Under the pieces are notes generated by a model. That model saw nothing but the letters and a program-made list of their open reading frames with translations, made no database searches and had not been told where the DNA came from. A stretch of DNA of 64,000 nt, from NCBI RefSeq assembly GCF_026626665.1, contig NZ_JAPNKE010000002.1:7603168-7667167 (forward strand), in the 5' to 3' direction. Every line of letters begins with the position of its first letter. The first letter of the stretch is position 1. Shown here in pieces: positions 41,134 to 50,200 of the stretch. Both the position numbers and the translations under genes were made by a program. The DNA is from Nannocystis pusilla. Its GTDB lineage: Bacteria > Myxococcota_A > Polyangia > Nannocystales > Nannocystaceae.

Positions 41134-42292
41134 GTGACTCGCCGCCTCTGCCGCGTCGCCGCGGTGCTGCCCGTCGCCTGCGCCGGCTGCATCTTCCCGC
41201 TCTCGCCCGACCCCACGGCCACCGACGCGAGCACCGCCACGCCCGGCACCGCCGCCACGAGCGACGATGATCCGGCCACGAGCGCGCAGGCCTCCGCCAC
41301 CGCTGCAGATCCCACCACCTCCGGCGCACCGACCACCGGCCCCGACGACACCGGCGACGACTTGCCCGATCCGAGCGGCCCCGACCTCACCGGCGACGAC
41401 CCATCACTCGAACCGGTCGTCACCGAGGTGTGGGACTTCGAGGCCATGGACCTCGGCGACGTCGACGGCGACGGCCGCCTCGACCTCGTCACCGCGGGCA
41501 CGGGTGCGCCGCCGCGCGTCACGGTCTACCCGGGCCGCGGCGACGGCACCTTCGACCGCGACGCCGCGGTCGACACCGCGCTCTTCACCTTCTCGCAGTT
41601 CGTCGTCGCCGACGTCACCGGGGACGGCCGCGCGGACGTCCTGGCCCATGGGACAGGTAGCCCCCCGCGCATCACCGTGTACGCCGGCGGTGACGACCTC
41701 GCCTTCGCCGAGCTCGCCACCACCGAGCTGTTCGAGTTCGACCACATGCACGCCGGCGACCTGACCGGCGACGGTCACGCCGATCTGCTCGTCGGCAGGG
41801 GTGAAAGCCCCTCGCCGTGGATTCAGGTGTGGCCGGGCACCGCCGACGGGATCGCCGACGCACCTGTCTTCGAGGCCAGCCCGTGGACTTACGCCCTGCT
41901 GCGCAGCGGCGACGTCACCGGCGACGGCCACGTCGACCTCGTCACCGCTGGCGCCGGCTTCCCGCCGCAGCTCGCGTCTACCCCGGCGACGGCGCGGGCG
42001 GGGTCGGCGAGCCCGCGGTCGCCGAGGTGTTCGAATTCTCGTGGCTCGACCTCGGCGACATCGACGGCGACGGCCGGGCCGACGCCGCCACCGACATCCC
42101 GAACAACGCCTGGCGCTTCCAGTTCTACCTCGCCGCCCTGACGGCTGGAGCCCCGCCATGGCCCGTGACGGCTGGGGCTTCCTGGGCTTCGAGCTCGGCG
42201 ACGTCGACGGTGACGGACGGGCCGACCTCGTCGCCCACGCCGCCGGCTACCCCCCGCGCGTCGAGGTCTACCTCGCGTCCTCGCTGCTGTGA
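41134..42292 (+). CDS. FG-GAP/VCBS-repeat lipoprotein (two frameshifts)
   Basis: GTG 41134 gives a signal peptide ending in lipobox CAGC, followed by a long Thr/Ala/Asp linker. Six FG-GAP-like calcium-binding repeats follow: LGDVDGDGRLDLV, VADVTGDGRADVL, AGDLTGDGHADLL, SGDVTGDGHVDLV, LGDIDGDGRADAA and LGDVDGDGRADLV. Each is about 55 residues, so together they form most of a beta-propeller. One C is missing near 41,978 (CTCGCGTC for CTCCGCGTC) and one base near 42,135; corrected, the protein ends at TGA 42290–42292, about 386 residues. Likely a surface-exposed binding protein. The repaired frames make a full-length product. Confidence 0.82.
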
Positions 42293-42305
42293 ATGCGGCC
42301 CGCGC

Positions 42306-43097
42306 TCAGCCCAGCGCCGCGAGCATCGTCGGGTTGTCGATATGATAATAGACGCCCGCGACTTTGCCGTCGCGGATGTGCCACACATGGGCGATGGGCA
42401 CGTCGAAGCGGCGGCCGTGCGCCTTCTCGGTCCCGCGCGAGCGGCCGAGGGCGACCACGTGGTCGCCGGCGTCGATGAAGCGCTCGAGCGCCAGCGTCGA
42501 ATCGACCGAGCGCAGGAGGCGGGCGAAGAACTCGCGCACCCCTGCCTCGCCCTCGTAGTGATCGCCCCACGGCAACTCGCGGGATTGATCGATCTGCGCC
42601 GCCGGTGCGTGAAGGGCCAGCGCCGCCCCCAGGTCGCGTCGGGCGTACGCCGCGTACACCTGCTTCACCACCTCGACGTTGTCGCGCCCGGGCGGGGCGC
42701 CCGGCATCCACTCGATGTGCTGCTCGCCGCGGCGGCCGTGGTAGATCACCTGTCTCCCGCCGATCCACACGTCGTAGCCGACGCAGCCGGCGGCGCGGGT
42801 GCGGCGGACGAACTCGGGGTATTTCACCTCGCCTCGCTGGGCCCCGCGCACCGCGGCCTGGACCGCGGCGCCGTCGAACGCGTCGGCGATCGCCGGCTCG
42901 CGCAGCGCCAGCGCGAACGTGTGGACCTGGTCGTCGGTCGTGTAATACGTCGACCGGCCCGCGCGGTAATCGACGTGGTACGCCTCCACCCCGGCCGCGG
43001 TCAGCCGCTCGACCACTGTCCCGAAGTCGATGGTGCCCGCGTGTGACTGGCGGGCGCAGTCCTCGATCGTCCGATCGTTCGCGCTCTGATTCGTCAT
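42306..43097 (-). CDS. DUF1398–SnoaL-like fusion protein
   Basis: 263 residues from ATG 43097, chosen for the GGAG eight bases upstream. The N-terminal half (about 15–125) matches DUF1398: GVEAYHVDYRAGRSTYYTTD and GEVKYPEFVRRTRAAGCVGY. The C-terminal half is a SnoaL/NTF2-like alpha+beta barrel: VKQVYAAYARRDLGAALALH, then DHYEGEAGVREFFARLL and HVWHIRDGKVAGVYYHID. Such barrels are small-molecule isomerases or binding proteins. The fusion suggests that a ligand bound by one half is acted on or sensed with the other. It lies just behind the MarR gene and is probably regulated by it. Confidence 0.8.
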   Translation of the reverse strand: MTNQSANDRTIEDCARQSHAGTIDFGTVVERLTAAGVEAYHVDYRAGRSTYYTTDDQVHTFALALREPAIADAFDGAAVQAAVRGAQRGEVKYPEFVRRTRAAGCVGYDVWIGGRQVIYHGRRGEQHIEWMPGAPPGRDNVEVVKQVYAAYARRDLGAALALHAPAAQIDQSRELPWGDHYEGEAGVREFFARLLRSVDSTLALERFIDAGDHVVALGRSRGTEKAHGRRFDVPIAHVWHIRDGKVAGVYYHIDNPTMLAALG

Positions 43098-43116
43098 GTC
43101 TCGCACTCCTGGCCCC

Positions 43117-43584
43117 TCAATCGAGCGGGGCGCTCGTGAGGTGATGGGTCTGCGCGAGCTGCTGCAGCACGCGCAGCAGCTCGTCGCGGACCGGTGGCGG
43201 CAATTGGCCGAAGAACTCGTGGTCGTTGGCGTCGGCCAGGCGGGCCAGGCGCGGCACCAGGGCCTGCCCGGCCGTCGTCAGGGCCACCGCCTGCTGTCGG
43301 AGATCGACCTCGGACGGCCGACGCGTCGCCAGGCCCTTGTCCTCGAGGCGGTCGATCAGCTTCGACACCGCCCCCTTCGTCATCCCCAGGGATTTCACCA
43401 GCGCCCCCGGAGATCCGCTCCCGAGGCGGTACAGCTCGCGCAGCACGACCCACTCGGACACACTCACGCCCTCCGCCTCGACCTTGAGCCGAAAGGCGTG
43501 CGAGACCTGGTTGGACACCAGCCGCAACCAGTATCCGAGGTGCGCCTGGAGCCCGCTGACCTCCTCCCGCCCGCTCGTCGTCAT
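43117..43584 (-). CDS. MarR-family regulator
   Basis: 155 residues with the MarR winged helix: VSEWVVLRELYRLGSGSPGA, LVKSLGMTKGAVSKLIDRLE, and the wing KGLATRRPSEVDLRQQAVAL. The flanking helices for dimerisation are present at both ends. The stop is 20 bases before the start of the DUF1398–SnoaL gene, so the two form an operon. A perfect 18-bp palindrome just upstream (43,598) is the likely self-binding operator. MarR proteins usually lose DNA binding when they bind a small phenolic or oxidant ligand. Confidence 0.92.
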   Translation of the reverse strand: MTTSGREEVSGLQAHLGYWLRLVSNQVSHAFRLKVEAEGVSVSEWVVLRELYRLGSGSPGALVKSLGMTKGAVSKLIDRLEDKGLATRRPSEVDLRQQAVALTTAGQALVPRLARLADANDHEFFGQLPPPVRDELLRVLQQLAQTHHLTSAPLD

Positions 43585-43597
43585 CGCTGGGTCATAC

Positions 43598-43615
43598 TAG
43601 TTTCCTTGGAAACTA
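43598..43615. promoter_or_regulatory. MarR operator TAGTTTCCTTGGAAACTA
   Basis: Perfect 8-bp arms around TT, 13 bases upstream of the MarR start codon and in a locally AT-rich patch. Form and place match MarR operators, so autorepression is expected. Confidence 0.75.
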
Positions 43616-43789
43616 ACGTCAAGCACTTCCGGTATGATCGCCTCATGAGGCGCGAAACCGCAGGGGCTGCTCGGCGGGGCGGCCGTCTCGCCGTCGGACC
43701 ATCGGTCGCTGGCGGGGCAACGGAACGCCGTACGTATGGCTTTGCGGTTCCCGCTGGGGAATACTCGCCGACGGGAGAAGCTCCAGGGA

Positions 43790-44719
43790 ATGGATCAGTT
43801 GTTGGCGATCCGGGTCTTCACGCGCGTCGTCGAGGCCGGCAGTTTCACCAAGGCGGCGGCCGCGCTGCAGCTGCCCAAGGCCACCGTGACCAACTGGTAC
43901 AGGGGTTGGAGGCGCGGCTGCGGGTGCAGCTGCTCGAGCGGACCACGCGGCGAGTCACGGTGACGGCCGACGGGGCCGCCTATTACGAGCAGACCGGGCG
44001 CCTCCTCGGCGAGCTGGAGGACATCGAGGCGACGCTGAGCAGCGCGCACAAGAGCCCGCGGGGCAAGCTGCGGGTCGACCTCAGCAGCATCACCGCCAGC
44101 CTGCTCATCGTGCCGGCGCTGCCGCGGTTCTACGCGCTCTACCCCGACATCGAGCTCGAGCTCGAGGCCAGCGACCACGTCGCCGACGCGATCGCCGACA
44201 ACATCGACTGTGTCATCCGCGGCACCGCGTACGACCTGGCCCACGTGTCGCGCAAGCTCGGCGCGCTCCGCTGGGTCACCTGCGCCTCCCCGGTTACCTC
44301 GCGCGCCACGGCGCGCCGCAGCACCCGCGCGACCTCGACGGCGACCACTTCATCGTCGCGTACGTCCCGCCGCGGACCGGCCGACCGATGGTGCTGCACT
44401 TCGAAGAGGCGACGAGACGCTCGCCATCAAGGGCCGCCGCCGCCTCGCCATCAACGACAGCAACCCGCACCTCGCCGCCGGCGTGGCCGGCCTCGGGGTC
44501 CTCCAGATCCTCGAGTGCATGGCTCACCGCCACCTCGAGCGCGGCGAGCTCGTGCCCGTGCTGACCGACTGGCAGCGCCCGCCTCACCCGCTCTACCTCG
44601 CGTACCCGCAGAACCGCCACCTGAGCACCAAGCTGCGCGTGTTCGTCGATTGGGTCGAGGCGCTGTTCGCCACCGACCTGGGGAAGTTCTCGGACATGTC
44701 CTTCAAGACATGTCCGTAG
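43790..44719 (+). CDS. LysR-family regulator (three frameshifts)
   Basis: From ATG 43790 (CAGGGA site upstream) the DNA-binding part reads MDQLLAIRVFTRVVEAGSFT, KAAAALQLPKATVTN. One missing C near 43,893 leads to LVQGLEARLRVQLLERTTRR. A missing G near 44,290 leads to GYLARHGAPQHPRDLDGDHF, and a missing G near 44,408 to GDETLAIKGRRRLAINDSNP. It ends in FSDMSFKTCP at 44719. The corrected protein, about 310 residues, is a complete LysR of the aromatic/pump-regulating type (PRGKLRVDLSSITASLLIVP). All three repairs are single added bases in C or G pairs. No divergent target is obvious; MarR lies upstream on the other strand. Confidence 0.82.
44691..44716. repeat. Double palindrome over the LysR 3' end
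   Basis: GGACATGTCC-TTCA-AGACATGTCC, where each 10-mer is itself (nearly) self-complementary. It encodes D-M-S-F-K-T-C-P, the last residues of the LysR protein, and ends at the stop codon. Confidence 0.75.
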
Positions 44720-44931
44720 AGCCATCAAAAGCCGCGCCCGACCGACGTCGTGCATTCATCCCGCCGCCGCGCCCCGCGCCCCGCCCGCACGCGACGGCCG
44801 GTCTCATCATTCGCGCCGGAGCCGGCCCAGAGCGCCCCCGTGGCCGCGCGCCCGCCCGCCAGGCTCGCTTGACGGGGGTGCCGGCGATGCTACGAACCTG
44901 CGCGGTCCACCTGCCGAGCGGAGGAGCGCAC

Positions 44932-45345
44932 ATGACGTCGAAGCGGGACAAGGAGCGTAGCGAGCGAACGACCAGCGCGGGCGAAGAAGACGAGGGGCTC
45001 TCGCAGTCGACCCGGCGGGCGAAGTGGATCCACTCGGTCGACGAGCACGAAGACCGGCCCGGCCAGACCCTGGCCACGCGCAACCACGACGTCATCTGCC
45101 GCTGGGCCGAGGAGCGGCGCGCGAACCCGGCGACGGTGAGCAGCACCGAGCACGGCGGGCGGGCGGGCGTGCTCCGCTTCGACTTCCCGGGCTTCGGCGG
45201 CGAGAACCTCGAGGAGATCGAGTGGGACGAGTGGTTCAAGCCGTTCGACGAGCGGCGGCTGGTGTTCCTCTACCAGGAGCACAAGGCCAGCGGCGAGCCC
45301 AGCAACTTCTTCCGCCTCGACCATTCGAACCGCGAGGACGCCTAG
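44932..45345 (+). CDS. Small conserved cytoplasmic protein of unknown function
   Basis: 137 residues with a GGAGG site before ATG 44932. The N-terminus is charged and disordered; the core starts with HSVDEHEDRPGQTLATRNHD and has VLRFDFPGFGGENLEEIEWD followed by EWFKPFDERRLVFLYQEHKA and SNFFRLDH. This pattern (RNHDVI-x2-WAE, DFPG-x-G, WDEWF, LVFLYQE, SNFF-x-L) is a widely spread small-protein family, sometimes labelled as glucan-branching-enzyme-like without support. The function is unknown. The spacer upstream (44,720–44,931) shows no gene. Confidence 0.7.
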   Translation: MTSKRDKERSERTTSAGEEDEGLSQSTRRAKWIHSVDEHEDRPGQTLATRNHDVICRWAEERRANPATVSSTEHGGRAGVLRFDFPGFGGENLEEIEWDEWFKPFDERRLVFLYQEHKASGEPSNFFRLDHSNREDA

Positions 45346-45531
45346 GTCGCTTTCTGTCCTGGATGACGGGCCGCGGTGAGGCGAGCGGCGCGGGAACGCG
45401 CGATGCTTCGAGCATCGCGTCGCACCACCGGTGTCATGGCGGTCGCGGTCGTCAGCGACATCCGCGTCGTGAGCGGCCGGCCGCGGGCGCGTCGATCCGC
45501 CGCCCTGGGTCCGCCCGCTACCTCCGGCGTC

Positions 45532-45837
45532 ATGTCGAAGACTCCTTGGCTTGTGTCCTTCCTGCTCCTGCTCGGCGCCTGCAACCACCTCGGCGAGAAC
45601 ACCGAGACTGGGCCCTGCTACTACAGCCCCGAGGTCGAGGTGCCGCGCGCCGATTACGACGCCGCCGAGGACGACGGCGAGCTGTCCACAGACGAGTGTG
45701 AGGCGCTGTGCAACGAGTACCTCGACGTCGAGGAGTCCGGCGGGCCCGAGACCGTGGACGCGCCCGAGTGCATCGTCGAGACCGTCGGGAGCAAGTTCGT
45801 CACCATGGAATGCCGGGTCGAGACCGGGTGCGCGTGA
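45532..45837 (+). CDS. Small lipoprotein
   Basis: 101 residues from ATG 45532. The signal peptide (MSKTPWLVSFLLLLGAC) ends in lipobox Cys17. The mature part is acidic, with seven more cysteines (GPCYYSPEVE, TDECEALCNEYLD, APECIVETV, MECRVETGCA), probably in disulphides. No family is recognised. It is preceded by about 190 bases without a supported gene. Confidence 0.65.
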   Translation: MSKTPWLVSFLLLLGACNHLGENTETGPCYYSPEVEVPRADYDAAEDDGELSTDECEALCNEYLDVEESGGPETVDAPECIVETVGSKFVTMECRVETGCA

Positions 45838-45846
45838 GACCGCGGC

Positions 45847-45948
45847 TCATCCGCTCGGTTGCACGAACATCAGGAAGATGGCAATCGCGGTCGCCACGAA
45901 GGCCGCGAGCAGGAGCAGCGGTTGACGCGCTTCGGCAGAGAAGTCCAC
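45847..45948 (-). CDS. Possible 33-residue single-helix membrane protein
   Basis: GTG 45948 would start VDFSAEARQPLLLLAAFVAT followed by AIAIFLMFVQPSG and a stop. One clean membrane helix with a short charged N-terminus is unusual by chance in this GC-rich DNA. No strong ribosome site is seen, and the gene could begin further upstream. It converges with the small lipoprotein gene. Confidence 0.35.
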   Translation of the reverse strand: MDFSAEARQPLLLLAAFVATAIAIFLMFVQPSG

Positions 45949-46250
45949 TGTCAGGACGCTAGCAGAGTCTCGCCGGACGCGGGCGAGGCCGCGACATCGA
46001 GTCGCACCGCGAGCGCCGCGTCGTTCGTGTGACGCGCCAAGGCGGTGCGTGCGGCGACGCGAGGATGACACACGGACATCGGGACGCCTCCGTGCTACGC
46101 GAGCGTCTCGACGGATCCAGGCCGCTATCATTGCCGGCCTCTCGTGCCATTCGCGGATCGGCCCTGCAATTATTTCTGCCGCTCCGGCTATGCACATACC
46201 GCGCGATCCGGCGACGATGAGCCCCGCAGCTCGTCACCGCCGCAGCGCGC

Positions 46251-46622
46251 TCACGCGCCGCTCGTGACCCGCGCGATCGCGTCGAGCAGGTCCTGGGCCT
46301 GGAACGGCTTGGTCAGGAACGCCAGCGCGCCGGCGCGGAAGCACTGCTTGCGCACGTCGTCGTCGCCGTGGGCGGTGAGGACCACGACCGGCAGCCGCGA
46401 CGCGCGGCGGCCGAGCTCGACCAGCAGATCGACCCCGCTCATCCCCGGCATGCGCACGTCGAGGACCAGCGCGTCCATCGCCGCGACCTTGCCGGCGGCC
46501 AGGAACGCCTCGGCCGACGCGAACGTCTCGACGTTGAAGCCCGTCGACCCCAGCAGGTTGCCGAGCGAGCGGCGCAGCGACGCGTCGTCGTCGACGATCG
46601 CAATCAACCGTTCGTCGGTCAT
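46251..46622 (-). CDS. Single-domain response regulator (CheY-like)
   Basis: 123 residues, only a receiver domain: the acidic pair in IAIVDDDASLRRSL, phospho-acceptor Asp55 in ALVLDVRMPG, the Thr switch in VVVLTAHGD and Lys in FLTKPFQAQD. It has no output domain, so it acts by protein contact or as a phosphate sink. Its start codon overlaps the stop of the FixJ-type regulator (ATGA). It is the third gene of the operon headed by the 1,998-residue hybrid sensor. Confidence 0.93.
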   Translation of the reverse strand: MTDERLIAIVDDDASLRRSLGNLLGSTGFNVETFASAEAFLAAGKVAAMDALVLDVRMPGMSGVDLLVELGRRASRLPVVVLTAHGDDDVRKQCFRAGALAFLTKPFQAQDLLDAIARVTSGA

Positions 46623-47278
46623 TTCGCTCGTCCTTCGTCGGCCGCTTCGAGGTGCCCGAGGCGCAGGGCGAAGCGCACCAGCTCGGCGACCGAGCCGGCC
46701 CGCATCTTCTCCATCACCTTCGCCCGCTGCTCCTTCACCGTCGCCTCGCGCGTGCCGAACTCCGCCGCGATCTGCTTGTTCAGCTGGCCGGCCACCACCC
46801 CGCGCATCACCTCGCGCTCGCGGGCCGTGAGGGACTCGTGGCGGGCCGTCAGCGCCGCCAGGTCGTCGCGCTCGATGCGGGCCAGCCGGTCGCGCTCGAT
46901 CGCGCCGCGGACCGCCGCGATCAGGTCGGCCGGCTGGAACGGCTTGGTCATGAACTCGACCGCCCCCGCCTTCATCGCCCGCACCGACATCGGGATGTCG
47001 CCCTGCCCGGTGAGGAAGATGATCGGCAATCCGACCCGCGCGTCGGCCAGGCGGCGCTGCAGCCCCAGGCCGTCGAGCTGCGGCAGCTTGACGTCGAGCA
47101 CCGCGCAGCCGCGCGCGTCGGAGCGGTCGGTGGACAGGAAGCTCTCGGCGCACGAGAACGTCTCGACCTCGAGGTCGACCGACGCGAGCAGCCGGCTCAG
47201 GCTCGTGCGCACGGACGGGTCGTCGTCGACGACGAACACTTTCGGGGCCGCGGGAGAGGGGGTCGAGGTCGCGTTCAT
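46619..47278 (-). CDS. FixJ/NarL-type response regulator
   Basis: 219 residues. The receiver domain has Asp62 in AVLDVKLPQLDG, Thr in IIFLTGQGDIPMSV and Lys in FMTKPFQPADL, all FixJ-like. The LuxR-type helix-turn-helix (LTAREREVMRGVVAGQLNKQ then IAAEFGTREATVKEQRAKVM) binds DNA. The start ATG shares a base with the kinase stop (TGATG), so synthesis is coupled to the sensor. It is the expected DNA-binding partner of the FixL-like histidine kinase end of that sensor. Confidence 0.93.
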   Translation of the reverse strand: MNATSTPSPAAPKVFVVDDDPSVRTSLSRLLASVDLEVETFSCAESFLSTDRSDARGCAVLDVKLPQLDGLGLQRRLADARVGLPIIFLTGQGDIPMSVRAMKAGAVEFMTKPFQPADLIAAVRGAIERDRLARIERDDLAALTARHESLTAREREVMRGVVAGQLNKQIAAEFGTREATVKEQRAKVMEKMRAGSVAELVRFALRLGHLEAADEGRAK

Positions 47279-50200
47279 CAGGAGCTCCGCTGCGAGGGGC
47301 GTGAGATCGCCGTGAGCGAGAAGCCGAATGTAGCACCGATGCCGGACGGGTTGGGGCGGGCCCATGGACGTCCGCCGTGGCGCTCGATGATCGAGCGGCT
47401 GATCGCCAGCCCCATCCCCAGGCCGTGCACCTTGGTGGTGTAGAACGGCTGGAACAGGTTGGTCAGATCGACGCTGTCGATGCCGACGCCGCAGTCCTCG
47501 ACCTCGACGACGACCGACGCCTCGGCCTCGCCCCACTCGACGAACGTACGAACTGTGATGCGGCGACGACCGGGTTCGACGTCGCGCGAAGCGTCGTTCG
47601 CGTTGAGGACCAGGTTGAGGACGACTTGCTGCAGCTGAACCTGGTCGCCGACCACCGCCGGCAGGTTCGGCTCCAGCGCCGTCTCGAGCACCACCTCGGC
47701 CTGCAGCAGCTGGCGGCGCACCACCGGCAGCACCCCGTGGACGACCGCGGTGAGGTCGCAGGGGTTGGTCTCGATCGACGAGCGCGACAGCAGCGCCCGG
47801 ATCCGCCGCAAGATCTCGCCGGCGCGGCTGCCCTCGCTGGCGATCGCCGCTAGCGACTCGCGCACGTTGTCGAGCTTCGGCTGCGGCGCCGACAACCAGT
47901 TGGTGCACGCCGCCGCCTCGGCGATGATCGCGGTCAGCGGCTGGTTGATCTCGTGGGCGATCGAGGCCGCCAGCTCGCCCAGCGTGGTGATGCGAGTGAC
48001 GTGGGCGAGGTCGGTCTGCGCCCGGTGCAGCGCCGACTCGGAGCGCTCGAGGTCGAGCTCGGCCCGCCGCCGCGCCAGCGAGTTGGCGAACACCTCGCCG
48101 AGGATCCGCAGGCGCTGGCGGATCGGGCCGGTCCATTGTTGATAGCGCGAGGTGCACGCCAGGTTGAGCGACGCGATCGTCACCCCGCCGACGATCAGCG
48201 GCAGGCCGATCACCGACTTGATGCCCATCGCCGCCAGCGCCAGCTGCTCCTCGCGCTTGTGCTCCGGCATCAGCTTCACGTCGTGGACCGGCACGTCCTC
48301 GGCGCGGCGCATCTCGTCCACGCTGTCGGGGAACATCGTGACCGTGTTCGGCGGCAGCGCCACGCCCGACCTGGCCCACGTGTGGGTGGTGATCGCGTCG
48401 GCGCCCGTGTGCGAGAACCAGAAGATGAAGATGCTGTCGACCTCGAAGAAGCCGCCGACCTCGGCCAGCGCCTTGTCGATCTCCGCGTCGAGGCGGTCGG
48501 TCGGCGCCGCCGCCAGCCGGCTCGAGATCGACGAGCGCAGCGCCCAGAAGCGGACCCGCGAGTCGAGCTCCATCTCGGCCTGCTTGCGGTCCTCGATGTC
48601 GGTGCTCGTGCCGTACCACTCGACGATCCCCTGCTCGTCGTACAGCGGCTGCACCCGCGTCAAGAACCAGCGATAGGCCCCGTCGGCGCGGCGCAGGCGG
48701 GCCTCGAACGAGCCCGGCTCGCCCGACTGCACCAGCCGCTGCCAGTGCGAGCGCGCCGCCTCGGTGTCGTCGGGGTGGGTCGCGCTCGGGTGGCGCTGCG
48801 CCTGCGCCTCGCGCAGCGACAGGCCGGTGTAGTCGAGCCACTGGCGGTTGAAGAACAGCGCCGAGCCGTCGGGCCCCGCCGACCACGCGAGCGTCGGGAT
48901 GGTGTCGATGATCCGCGTCAATCGGCTCTCGGAGCGGCCGACCTCGGCGTACAGGCGCGCGTTCTCCAGCGAGATCGCCGCCTGCGACGCCAGCAACGTG
49001 AGCACCGCGATCCGCTCCGACGTGAAGGCGTGCGGCGTCAGCGTGTTCTCGAGCAGCAAGATCGCCACCAGCTGCGACTGCTTGGCGATCGGCAGGCACA
49101 GGAGCGACCGGCAGCGGTGCCTGGCGATGTACGGGTCGCCCGCGAACGGGTGCGCCTGCAGGGCGTCGTCGAGCAGCACGCTGTCGCGGGTGCGCACCAC
49201 GTACTGAATCACCGTCTCCGGCAGCGCCTCCGCCGGCGCCGCCGCGCCACACAGCTGCACCGCCACGCCGTCCTCGCAGGTCGTCGCCACCGCGGCGACC
49301 TCGAGCTCGCCGCGCGCCAGAGTCACCAGCACCCCGCGCGTCGCCCCGGCGCTCTCGACCGTCGTGCGCATGAGCGCCTCGATCAGGCGCTCGAGCACGA
49401 TCTCGCTCGACAGCGCCTGCGACGCGCGGAGCACCGCCGCGACGTCGAGCCGCTCGAGCAGCCCCTCGCCGGTCGACACCGGCGAGCGACCGGCCCGCAG
49501 CCGCCGCGCCAGCAGCTCGACCTTGCCGCGCGCGCCCCAGCGGTCGTAGAGCGCCTGCGCCTCGCGGGTGTACGCCGCCGCGATCGTGGCGAACCCGCGG
49601 CGCTCCCAGAAGCGCCCCGCCAGCTCACCCGCGACCGCCTCGAGCTGCACGAAGCCGTCCTCGCGCGCGCGCCGGATCGCCTGCTCGTAGAGCCGCTCCG
49701 CCGCCAGCTCGCGGCCCTGCAGGCGCGCCAGCTCCGCCCCGACCAGCGCCACCTGGCAGCCGAACGTCTGCGGCGACTCCTCGGCCCACAGGCCCAGCTG
49801 GGCGTGGTGCGCCGCCACCCGCTCGACGTGCTCGCTCCCGTCGCAGACCGCCGCGTGGGCCAGCGCCGAGTACAGGTGGAACTCGGCCTCCTCGTAGAAC
49901 CGCGCCGCCACGTCGAGGCACTCGCGCGCGCGGGCGGCCGCGGCCACCGCCTCCTCGTAGCGCTCGCGGTGGAAGCAGCCCTGGAGCTCGCGGACCCACC
50001 GGAACACCGCGAGCAGCGCGCCCGAGTCGTACGGGTCGCTGAAGCGGCGCTGCTCCGGCGCCTCGTCGCCGCCGAGCGGCGCCCGCAAGGTCCGGATCAG
50101 GTCGAGCTGGGCGCCGATCAGCTCCATCGCGAACGCCGAGCCGGCCTGACGGGCCACGCCCAGCGCGCTCTCGGCCTCGCGCAGCACCTCGGCCAGCGGC

